Shown: positions 34,003-40,072 of the stretch, piece after piece
Layout: every line of letters starts with the position of its first letter
How positions within the stretch are numbered: the stretch's first letter is position 1
NCBI GenBank assembly: GCA_029982615.1
Contig: JARRBK010000013.1
Coordinates: forward strand, 1-40,072
Length of the DNA stretch: 40,072 nucleotides
Origin: Tepidanaerobacteraceae bacterium
GTDB lineage: Bacteria > Bacillota > Thermosediminibacteria > Thermosediminibacterales > Tepidanaerobacteraceae
Reading direction: 5' to 3'
The notes under the pieces: generated by a model
What the model saw: the letters and a program-made list of their open reading frames with translations, nothing else
Databases searched by the model: none
What the model was told of the DNA's origin: nothing
Made by a program: the position numbers and the translations under genes

Positions 34003-34393
34003 TTACATATCCCTCCACGAAAGCCAGTATTTTTTGAGCATATTCAATGGAAAGCTTTGCATCTTCTTCATCATAATACTCATAAGGACTGCCTTGGGGA
34101 TATGCATCGGGGTAACGAGGTTGAATATAGTCTCTATCGAGCTTTCGTGCCCATTTCATATAATCTTCTGGCTTTTCTATACCTGCCTTATCAAGTTCAT
34201 AAGATAATTTGACAAGGGAATGTCCTACTACAGAAATACCAAAAGCCTTCAATAGTGCCTTTATTCCTAATTCAGCAGCTTGTTGCGCCTTAAAACAAGC
34301 CCAGGAATAATCCCCATCTTTGATATCTCTATAAGATGATCTCAATGTATGCTCTGCCTGATTATACCACCTACTATACTCCTCCATATCCAT
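33962..34393 (-). CDS. HEPN-domain protein (HepT-like)
   Basis: 143-residue all-helical HEPN protein: YSRWYNQAEHTLRSSYRDIK, WACFKAQQAAELGIKALLKA, GHSL, and the diagnostic YIQPRYPDAYPQG near 93-105, then a final helix. In type VII toxin-antitoxin pairs HEPN is the toxin and MNT the antitoxin; the typical C-terminal RX4-6H RNase motif is not evident here, which favours the YPD-type HEPN subgroup whose activity is less clear. AAGGTG lies 5 nt before the ATG on the minus strand. Divergent from htrA. Confidence 0.82.
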   Translation of the reverse strand: MDMEEYSRWYNQAEHTLRSSYRDIKDGDYSWACFKAQQAAELGIKALLKAFGISVVGHSLVKLSYELDKAGIEKPEDYMKWARKLDRDYIQPRYPDAYPQGSPYEYYDEEDAKLSIEYAQKILAFVEGYVNEHCNGDKEGKEE

Positions 34394-34719
34394 AAAATCA
34401 CCTTCTAGCTTTATTTTATCAATAGTTTTAATATTCCAAACCTACCCATACCATATTTATTAATTTCATTATATAATTTTGTTTTCCGTTATACAACATC
34501 TATTTCTTAAAATGCGTAGGAAAGCAAAGATAATCCTTAAGATATGGCTTTCCGTAACGCATTTAAAAAAAGTTACCGTTATTTAATTGCTTATAATAAA
34601 AGCTTTTTTTTAGATATTATCCCCGGATAAAAAGGATAAAAAAGGTGACAATTATAATGTATTACAATAAATATCTTTAGATTTGACTAACAATCCAAAA
34701 ATAACGGCAGGTGTAAAAA
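34394..34719. other. Intergenic region before htrA with a structured repeat
   Basis: 326 bases between divergent genes. The centre is the structured repeat at 34510-34610. The remaining sequence is AT-rich; a single ATTACA half-site occurs at 34661-34666 without a partner. Confidence 0.6.
34510..34610 (+). repeat. Structured ~93-nt repeat element, copy 1
   Basis: A two-part hairpin: AAATGCGT (34510-34517)/ACGCATTT (34557-34564) and GGAAAGC (34519-34525)/GCTTTCC (34547-34553), separated by an asymmetric bulge, with a 21-nt loop; then AAGTTACCG, a short GCTT/AAGC hairpin and a T run (34604-34612). A second copy at 39978-40072 is about 85 percent identical and ungapped. One base pair in the outer stem differs by a compensatory change. 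Not matched to an RNA family I know. Confidence 0.6.
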
Positions 34720-35832
34720 ATGCAAAATGAAAAGTATTCCAGGAAATCATCATCGGAGTTCAAAAAAATCCTTATGGTAGCAGTCCTTTGTTCGTTCATT
34801 GGGGCACTGGCAGCTGCAATTATTACCACATCCATTCTGTACGGCAGGCAGCCTTCTTCAAACAAAACTGCTCCTCAAACCCCAAAAGTGATTCAAAATC
34901 AAGAACAGCCTATTCCGGCAATCGCCAGGGAAGTGACGCCCGCGGTGGTGGGCATAGTCACGGTGAGCATTGACTATGACTTCTTTTACCGCCCCATCAG
35001 GACAGAAGCGGTGGGGTCCGGGGTTGTCGTGAATCCCGAGGGATATATCATAACCAACGACCACGTGGTGGGCAATGCGAACGAGATAACGGTTTTCCTG
35101 AATGACGGGAGAAAATATAAAGCTAAACGGCTTTATACTGACCCTGAACTGGACCTTGCCGTTATAAGAATAGACGCCAAAAACCTGACTTGCGCAAGGC
35201 TGGGTGATTCGGGCAGGGTGGTGGTGGGAGACCTGGCGGTGGCCATAGGCAATCCTCTGGGGCTCACATTGCAGCGGACCGTCACCGCGGGAATAATCAG
35301 TGCCAAAGGCCGCACAGTGATGGTAAGGGACCGGCGGGGCGAGGTGCTCATGCAGGACCTGATCCAGACAGACGCATCCATAAACCCGGGCAACAGCGGC
35401 GGCCCCCTTGTAAACGGCAGCGGTGAAATCATAGGCATCAATACCATAAAAGCTTCTCAGGCAGAAGCCATAGGATTTTCAATTCCTGTAAATATCGTAA
35501 AACCCATTTTGAAAAGCGTTCTGGAAAAGGGAAGGTTCGACAAGCCCTATCTCGGTATAGAAGGAATTGACAAAGACATGGCAAAACTCATGAATGTGAA
35601 TATAAATATTGACAGCGGAATATACGTGGTGAATGTGGAAAAGGACAGCCCTGCAGATGGGGCAGGCATAAAAAAAGGCGACATCATAATAAAACTTGCG
35701 GGCACTAGGATCGATTCTATGGCAAAATTGCGCCAGGTAATGTATAATCTTGATATAAATAAAAAATATGACATTGAGCTTTACCGAAATGGATTTCATG
35801 TCAGAGCAAAAATCGTCCCTGTGCGAAGATAA
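34720..35832 (+). CDS. htrA: HtrA/DegP-like membrane serine protease
   Basis: 370 residues: N-terminal transmembrane anchor (16-40), trypsin-like domain with the triad H115 (TNDHVVG), D145 (DPELDLAV) and S226 (NPGNSGGP), and one PDZ domain (about 270-365, ending with DIIIKLAGTRID). Degrades misfolded proteins on the extracytoplasmic face. CAGGTG precedes the ATG. Neighbourhood with rlmH recalls the Firmicutes yyc region (walRKHIJ-htrA-rlmH). The structured repeat lies about 110 nt before the start. Confidence 0.93.
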   Translation: MQNEKYSRKSSSEFKKILMVAVLCSFIGALAAAIITTSILYGRQPSSNKTAPQTPKVIQNQEQPIPAIAREVTPAVVGIVTVSIDYDFFYRPIRTEAVGSGVVVNPEGYIITNDHVVGNANEITVFLNDGRKYKAKRLYTDPELDLAVIRIDAKNLTCARLGDSGRVVVGDLAVAIGNPLGLTLQRTVTAGIISAKGRTVMVRDRRGEVLMQDLIQTDASINPGNSGGPLVNGSGEIIGINTIKASQAEAIGFSIPVNIVKPILKSVLEKGRFDKPYLGIEGIDKDMAKLMNVNINIDSGIYVVNVEKDSPADGAGIKKGDIIIKLAGTRIDSMAKLRQVMYNLDINKKYDIELYRNGFHVRAKIVPVRR

Positions 35833-35952
35833 TTTTTCATTTTAAATTTTTACACCATAGTCAATAATAATTTTGCATTCTAATACATGTGTGTTAAAGC
35901 CGCGTCAGAGAATTGAAAACATTTGTCTTTATTTTCGCTTGGAGGGAGACTT

Positions 35953-37956
35953 ATGGAGGTTTACAGGACCGCATGTCCCAGGGATTGCCTTGACAGCTGC
36001 GCTATCCTGGCATATGTAGAATCCGAGAAAATAGTCGGAGTAAAAGGCGATCCCCAGCATCCGCCCACAGGTGGGTTTTTATGCCCAAAGGGCAATTCTT
36101 ATTTGGAGTATGTTTATCATCCCGAGCGCATTAAATATCCCATGATTAAAAAAAACGGCAGGTTTCAAAGAGTCTCCTGGGATGAAGCCCTGGATTTTGT
36201 AGTCCGCAAAATCCGTACAGCGCAAGACCAATATGGGCCTCTTTCCATATTCCACAATTATGACAGCGGATCGGAGGCGGTGCTGAAGAATCTGGACCGG
36301 AGATTTTTCAACGCTCTTGGGGGATGCACCGGAGTTTCGGGTTCGCTCTGCTGGGGCGGCGGCATAGCGGCCCAGTCTTATGACTTCGGAGGCTTGATGC
36401 AAAATGATGTCGAGGATCTGGAAAATGCCGGCGGCATAGTGCTTTGGGGAAGAAATGTGACAGATACCAATTCCCATGCAGTCCCTTTCATTAAAAAAGC
36501 TCTTTTGCGAGGAGGGAAACTAGCCGTCATCAACCCTATAAAAACCGGCTTTGATAATGAAGCCGATATTGTGGCAAGGCCCAGGCCCGGCACGGATGCG
36601 GCGTTGGCCCTGGGTGCCGCCCGTTATATCATAAAACGGGGGCTTTTCGATGAGGAATTCATAAAAAAATATACACTGGGGTTTGAGGAATTTTGCCGGG
36701 CCGCAGAAGATTTTACTGAAAAGAAGGCAAGGGATATCACGGGCGTAGATGAAGGGATCATAGAAAAACTAGCGCTGTTTTACGTACAGAATTCTCCCGT
36801 TACCACCCTTCTGGGCTACGGCCTTCAGAGGTACAGAGGCGGGGGCAATACGATTCGGGCTATTGATGCGCTCTCTGCCATCACCGGAAACATTGGAAAA
36901 TCCGGTGCCGGAGTATCTTACGGTCACCAGATGCACTGGCCGGTGGGGTCCCATATAGCTGGAATGGAGCTGGCGAGGGAACAGCGCTATTTTGATAGAA
37001 CCAACCTTTCCCGGGAGATTTTGGGTGCCAAGAACCCGCCGATAAAGGTTGCCTTTATCACCCGTTCAAACCCCATGAATATGAATCCCGATACCGCCGC
37101 CATGAAAAAAGCGCTGAATTCTATAGAAACGGTGGTGGCAGTGGATTTGTTCATGACCGACACAGTCCGGGAAGCGGACATAGTGCTGCCGTGCACCAGC
37201 TTTTTCGAAGAAGAAAACATCAGGGTAAATTCCTGGAGCTCATGGATATTTTACTGTCCTAAAATCATCGAGCCGATAGGAGAATCCCGCCCCGACCAGG
37301 AGATATTCATGGATTTGGCACACAGAATGGGACTTTCTGGTTTTGAAGGTTTGAACACCGAAAAACTGCTCGAGTGGGCTTTCAAACCGCTGGAAGCCTG
37401 CGGTATAAATCTTGAACAATTGAAAAAAGTAGGATACATGAGAAATCCGAAGATCCCCAGAGTTGCCTGGGAGGACAAAAAATTTTCAACCCCTTCCGGG
37501 AAGTTCGAGTTTTATTCTCAAAAGGCGGCATCAGAAGGACAATCCCCGGTTGCAAGATATATCCCCCCGGCAGCGGAAGATTTAGCAAAAGAGCCCGGAG
37601 CTTATCGCTACTTTTTCATAACTCCCCATTCGCGCTTCCGCATTCATTCTCAGTTTCAAAACATATCTAAGCTTAAAGCTTTTCACCGAAAGCCCACAGT
37701 CCTCATGCATCCGGAAGAAGCGGTATCCCTGGGTTTAAAACAGGGGGATACGGTGGAAATATACAATGACCGCGGACAAATTTATGCCAGCCTTTTGCTG
37801 GAGCCAGATATGAGGAGGGATGTGGTGGCCATGGAATCAGGCTGGAATATCGAAAGCGGCGCCTGTGCCAACTTCCTCACGCCCTGCACCACTACCGAGA
37901 TGGGTGAGAGCGCCGCCTTTTACGACTGCAGGGTTGCAGTGAGAAAGATTGATTAA
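35953..37956 (+). CDS. Molybdopterin-dependent oxidoreductase (DMSO reductase family)
   Basis: 667-residue catalytic subunit. N-terminal [4Fe-4S] ligands C8, C12, C16 (TACPRDCLDSC) and C44 (GFLCPKG); the molybdopterin domains carry GSLCWGGG (possible Mo-ligand Cys), LWGRNVTDTNSHA, ALLSAITGNIG-like segments (RAIDALSAITGNIGKSG), and the C-terminal MopB domain FFITPHSRFRIHSQF and LKQGDTVEIYND. No Tat signal is seen, so it is probably cytoplasmic. No electron-transfer subunit is adjacent. Substrate cannot be assigned. ATG 35953 with GGAGGGA 5 nt before it. Confidence 0.9.
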   Translation: MEVYRTACPRDCLDSCAILAYVESEKIVGVKGDPQHPPTGGFLCPKGNSYLEYVYHPERIKYPMIKKNGRFQRVSWDEALDFVVRKIRTAQDQYGPLSIFHNYDSGSEAVLKNLDRRFFNALGGCTGVSGSLCWGGGIAAQSYDFGGLMQNDVEDLENAGGIVLWGRNVTDTNSHAVPFIKKALLRGGKLAVINPIKTGFDNEADIVARPRPGTDAALALGAARYIIKRGLFDEEFIKKYTLGFEEFCRAAEDFTEKKARDITGVDEGIIEKLALFYVQNSPVTTLLGYGLQRYRGGGNTIRAIDALSAITGNIGKSGAGVSYGHQMHWPVGSHIAGMELAREQRYFDRTNLSREILGAKNPPIKVAFITRSNPMNMNPDTAAMKKALNSIETVVAVDLFMTDTVREADIVLPCTSFFEEENIRVNSWSSWIFYCPKIIEPIGESRPDQEIFMDLAHRMGLSGFEGLNTEKLLEWAFKPLEACGINLEQLKKVGYMRNPKIPRVAWEDKKFSTPSGKFEFYSQKAASEGQSPVARYIPPAAEDLAKEPGAYRYFFITPHSRFRIHSQFQNISKLKAFHRKPTVLMHPEEAVSLGLKQGDTVEIYNDRGQIYASLLLEPDMRRDVVAMESGWNIESGACANFLTPCTTTEMGESAAFYDCRVAVRKID

Positions 37957-38063
37957 TGGTTCAAATATAAGATATAAAAATTAACTTCCCTGCAGGGTTA
38001 TCTCCGGCAATGACTTAGTTTAAGCATCAGAATAATTTTAGCAGATGAAATAAGGGGATTTTC

Positions 38064-38543
38064 ATGAATATCACTGTTATAGCGGTAGGAAAATTAAAAG
38101 AAAAATATTTAAAGGCCGGCATAGCAGAATATACAAAGCGGCTAAAGCCTTACTGCAATTTAAACATTGTCGAGGTAGCCGAGGAAGTGATTCCTGAAAG
38201 CCTGAGCTTTGCGGAAAAAAATCAGGCATTGAGGAAAGAAGCTTCATATATTCTAAAAAAAATAAACCCTGCCAGTTTCGTAATTTCCCTCTGCATCGAA
38301 GGTGAGCGTTTTACATCTGAAAAGATGGCAAAAAAGATTGAGGGACTTATGACATCAGGCACATCCCACATTACCTTCATCATCGGCAGTTCCCTGGGCC
38401 TTTCGGATGAAGTAAAAGAAAAAGCCCATTTGAAACTTTCTTTTTCAGACTTTACCTTCCCCCATCAGCTCATGCGCCTTATACTGTTGGAACAAATCTA
38501 CCGCTGGTTCAAGATAATCCGCGGCGAGACGTATCATAAATAG
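38064..38543 (+). CDS. rlmH: 23S rRNA pseudouridine1915 N3-methyltransferase
   Basis: 159-residue SPOUT methyltransferase that methylates pseudouridine 1915 in helix 69 of 23S rRNA, formerly YbeA/YydA. Start MNITVIAVGKLKEKYLKAGI, the SAM-knot region FIIGSSLGLSDEV and the conserved C-terminus FPHQLMRLILLEQIYRWFKI with RGETYHK. AAGGGGATTTTC precedes the ATG. The YybS-GdpP-RplI and WalRK groups lie upstream; rlmH near htrA is the usual Firmicutes position. Confidence 0.97.
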   Translation: MNITVIAVGKLKEKYLKAGIAEYTKRLKPYCNLNIVEVAEEVIPESLSFAEKNQALRKEASYILKKINPASFVISLCIEGERFTSEKMAKKIEGLMTSGTSHITFIIGSSLGLSDEVKEKAHLKLSFSDFTFPHQLMRLILLEQIYRWFKIIRGETYHK

Positions 38544-38598
38544 AGAAAGGCTTTTCAATAAAATTCACTTTTAAACTTTAGTGAGTATGTGTTTATTG

Positions 38599-38607
38599 TG
38601 GTATAAT
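38599..38607 (+). promoter_or_regulatory. Extended -10 promoter of antitoxin gene
   Basis: TGGTATAAT matches TGnTATAAT, 18 nt before the antitoxin start. No -35 seen. The antitoxin at 15284 has an extended -10 of the same form. Confidence 0.5.
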
Positions 38608-38625
38608 AAATTTGAGGTGGTAATA

Positions 38626-38826
38626 ATGAATACGGCTAAAAGCATTTTAATTAAATTAATTGATGAAATTCCAGAAAGTCAAATACCAGAAATAATCGAT
38701 TTTATTACGTTTTTGAAGAATAAGAAGAATAATAATGAAGTATTCAAGGATTTATTATCTGCAAGCGAAAGCAGCATAGATTTCTGGGACAATGATGTAG
38801 ATAATGAGGTATGGAATAATGTATAA
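38626..38826 (+). CDS. DUF2281-like antitoxin
   Basis: 66 residues beginning MNTAKSILIKLIDEIPESQ, then a helical IIDFITFLKNKK and an acidic end (SSIDFWDNDVDNEVWNNV). The N-terminal LIDEIPE..IPEIIDF pattern is that of DUF2281-type antitoxins. ATG 38626 with GAGGTGG upstream. The stop overlaps the start of a MazF-type remnant (ATG 38819), typical of a toxin-antitoxin pair. The antitoxin appears whole although its toxin is deleted. Confidence 0.7.
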   Translation: MNTAKSILIKLIDEIPESQIPEIIDFITFLKNKKNNNEVFKDLLSASESSIDFWDNDVDNEVWNNV

Positions 38827-38948
38827 ACAGGGAGATATTTTATTAATTCCAATTCCTTTTATCCCAAAATATTGTAATTAGCAAGTTTGGCACCGTGAAG
38901 AAATATGTTATAAATGCTGTAAAGAAAAGACTCTACGAGTTAATATAA
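38819..38948 (+). pseudogene. MazF/PemK-family toxin with internal deletion
   Basis: From ATG 38819 the text MYKQGDILLIPIPF is the N-terminus of MazF/PemK toxins; the frame then ends at TAG 38879-38881. In another frame IVISKFGTVKKYVINAVKKR and LYELI, ending TAA 38948, is the family C-terminus. The central part of the toxin (most of a roughly 110-residue protein) is missing, with a frame change at the junction near 38861-38870. Non-functional. Confidence 0.75.
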
Positions 38949-39116
38949 AATGACATTGAATGATTTAACAGGATCGCTGTATTATGGCTTCTTGAAAAAG
39001 AAGCTTTATAATTTTTGTTGGAAAAGTTTAAATCGATCTTGTATACTCAAAATTGCGTTTAAGGTAATGCTTGATAAACTGAGACGTATCATAAGTAAGA
39101 AGGGGCGGGACACAAG

Positions 39117-39986
39117 ATGTTTGTCAAAGAAATAGGCGAAAGAGGCGTATTGTTCACATTTAGTGGCAGAGATTTTCCTTATCTCGGAGACACATCGGTG
39201 TATCTGATAAATGCAGGTCATTACTTTTTCGTGTGCGACACTCACCTGGGACCTCAATCCATGGAGCCCGTCAAAAAGTATATGGCTGTTGAAGGAGAGA
39301 AAAAGCAAACAATCGTTTTTAACTCCCATTCGGACTGGGATCATGTCTGGGGCAACTGTGCTTTTGAAAAAGCGGCAATAGTTGGCCATGAGACGTGCCG
39401 CAGGAGGCTGAAGGAGGTAGGGGATTTTGAGCTTCAAATATATTCGCAATATCAAAATGGTAATGTAAAAATCCTGCTGCCAAATCTTACTTTTACAAGC
39501 AGCTTAAGATACGAAGATGAAGAAGTGGAGTTTTTATACGCCCCTGGGCATACAGTCGACTCGGTCATCTGCTTTGATAAAAAGGATTCTGTACTGTATG
39601 TCGGAGACCTTGTGGAATATCCAATTCCCTACCTGGACTTTCTTGACCTGGAGGCTTACATAAAATCTCTGGAGCTTATAAAAAATCTTCACGCAAAAAT
39701 CATCATATCCGCCCATTCGGGCCTAGTGGATGAATCGTTGATAGACGACAATATATCATACATCAAAAGCGTCCTATGCAGCAATCCGGTAGATTTTAAA
39801 AATGGCGATGCCAAAAGCAGACACGATTATAATATTAAGAATATAATGGTTTTAACATACGAAAAAATTTCAAGAGCAAAGCTGAAGGAAAAGTTTGATT
39901 ATAACTCTTTCAGAAGAAGATTTTTAAATATCGATAATATGAGTTACAGGGAGTTGAAAAAAGGCCTGCAAAATTATAATGCATAG
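39117..39986 (+). CDS. MBL-fold metallohydrolase
   Basis: 289-residue metallo-beta-lactamase-fold protein. Metal ligands are H71, D75, H76 in HSDWDH (D73 also in the motif), H145 in PGHTVDS, D164 in YVGDLVEY and H in SAHSG near 206. Substrate cannot be inferred; it lacks the YycJ N-terminal pattern, so it does not replace the missing yycJ. A lysine/arginine-rich C-terminal extension (about 230-289) is unassigned. ATG 39117 with AAGGGG upstream. The final codons and stop (TAG 39984-39986) overlap the 5' strand of the structured repeat copy 2. Confidence 0.85.
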   Translation: MFVKEIGERGVLFTFSGRDFPYLGDTSVYLINAGHYFFVCDTHLGPQSMEPVKKYMAVEGEKKQTIVFNSHSDWDHVWGNCAFEKAAIVGHETCRRRLKEVGDFELQIYSQYQNGNVKILLPNLTFTSSLRYEDEEVEFLYAPGHTVDSVICFDKKDSVLYVGDLVEYPIPYLDFLDLEAYIKSLELIKNLHAKIIISAHSGLVDESLIDDNISYIKSVLCSNPVDFKNGDAKSRHDYNIKNIMVLTYEKISRAKLKEKFDYNSFRRRFLNIDNMSYRELKKGLQNYNA

Positions 39987-40072
39987 GAAAGCAAAGATAT
40001 ACCTTAATGTAGGGCTTTCCGTAATGCATTTCAAAAAAGCTACCGCTGTTTAATAGCTTATAAATGAAAGCT
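39978..40072 (+). repeat. Structured ~93-nt repeat element, copy 2
   Basis: Same layout as 34510-34610: AATGCAT (39978-39984)/ATGCATT (40024-40030), GGAAAGC (39986-39992)/GCTTTCC (40014-40020). Downstream AGCTT (40055-40059) can pair either with AAGCT within AAGCTA (40037-40042) or with AAGCT (40068-40072), i.e. alternative hairpins, the second being terminator-like. The window ends before any T run. Begins inside the end of the MBL gene. Confidence 0.6.

Noticed and set aside
34661-34666. ATTACA as a WalR site before htrA
   Set aside because: No second hexamer at 5-base spacing on either side; a single half-site is expected by chance in AT-rich DNA.
38950-39135. 61-codon frame between the MazF remnant and the MBL gene
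   Set aside because: Runs into the MBL gene in another frame, no ribosome site and no similarity seen; probably non-coding.
39117-39986. MBL-fold gene as the missing yycJ
   Set aside because: Length, motif context and C-terminal extension do not match YycJ, and it is far from yycI.

Overview
This window reads as a chromosomal segment of a low-to-medium-GC Gram-positive anaerobe of the Clostridia, probably a thermophilic Thermoanaerobacterales/Thermosediminibacterales-type bacterium. The evidence is the Firmicutes order rpsF-ssb-rpsR-DUF2232-gdpP-rplI-dnaB, an essential WalR/WalK-YycH-YycI cell-wall locus, htrA and rlmH nearby, strong Shine-Dalgarno sites with frequent TTG/GTG starts, and an anaerobic enzyme set (LarA-like, DUF362 ferredoxin-like and molybdopterin proteins). 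The genus call is inference; no rRNA is present.

Layout. 1-5.6 kb: ribosomal/replication operon (S6, SSB, S18, YybS-like, a c-di-AMP phosphodiesterase lacking PAS, L9, DnaB) behind a near-consensus promoter and a probable S6:S18 leader. 5.8-10 kb: a GntR/FCD regulator, aconitase and NADP-type isocitrate dehydrogenase, the citrate-to-2-oxoglutarate arm, with shared operator-like sequences. 10-14.3 kb: half-size AbrB-type membrane protein, small orphan, FAD dehydrogenase, PurA, YkoF-like protein. 14.4-14.85 kb: tRNA-Lys(TTT), tRNA-Glu(TTC), tRNA-Gly(CCC).

14.85-17.3 kb is a decayed integrative island. The 3' end of tRNA-Gly plus its terminator is duplicated at its far end, a tyrosine-recombinase C-terminal remnant sits just inside the tRNA end, and the cargo is broken: an antitoxin with a nonsense-mutated RelE/ParE-like toxin, a nucleotidyltransferase fragment fused to an antitoxin tail, and a short 5'-nucleotidase-like phosphoesterase. 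17.3-20.3 kb holds an orphan gene and a divergent iron alcohol dehydrogenase/HxlR pair.

20.4-30.7 kb is the cell-envelope region: M1-like metallopeptidase, EamA transporter, LysM-G5-M23 wall hydrolase, then a MA-type peptidase, walR, walK, a secreted beta-rich protein, yycH and yycI. Matches to the WalR binding consensus (TGTWAH-N5-TGTWAH) lie before the M23 gene (three phased half-sites), before the walRK operon, and between walK and the secreted gene/yycHI, so one regulator may control wall hydrolysis, itself and its own inhibitors. 31-33.6 kb: LarA-family protein and DUF362 ferredoxin. 33.6-40 kb: HEPN/MNT pair, htrA, molybdopterin oxidoreductase, rlmH, an antitoxin with a deleted MazF remnant, and an MBL-fold hydrolase. 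A ~93-nt structured repeat with a compensatory base-pair change occurs before htrA and again at the window end; it is the best candidate here for an undescribed RNA or repeat element.
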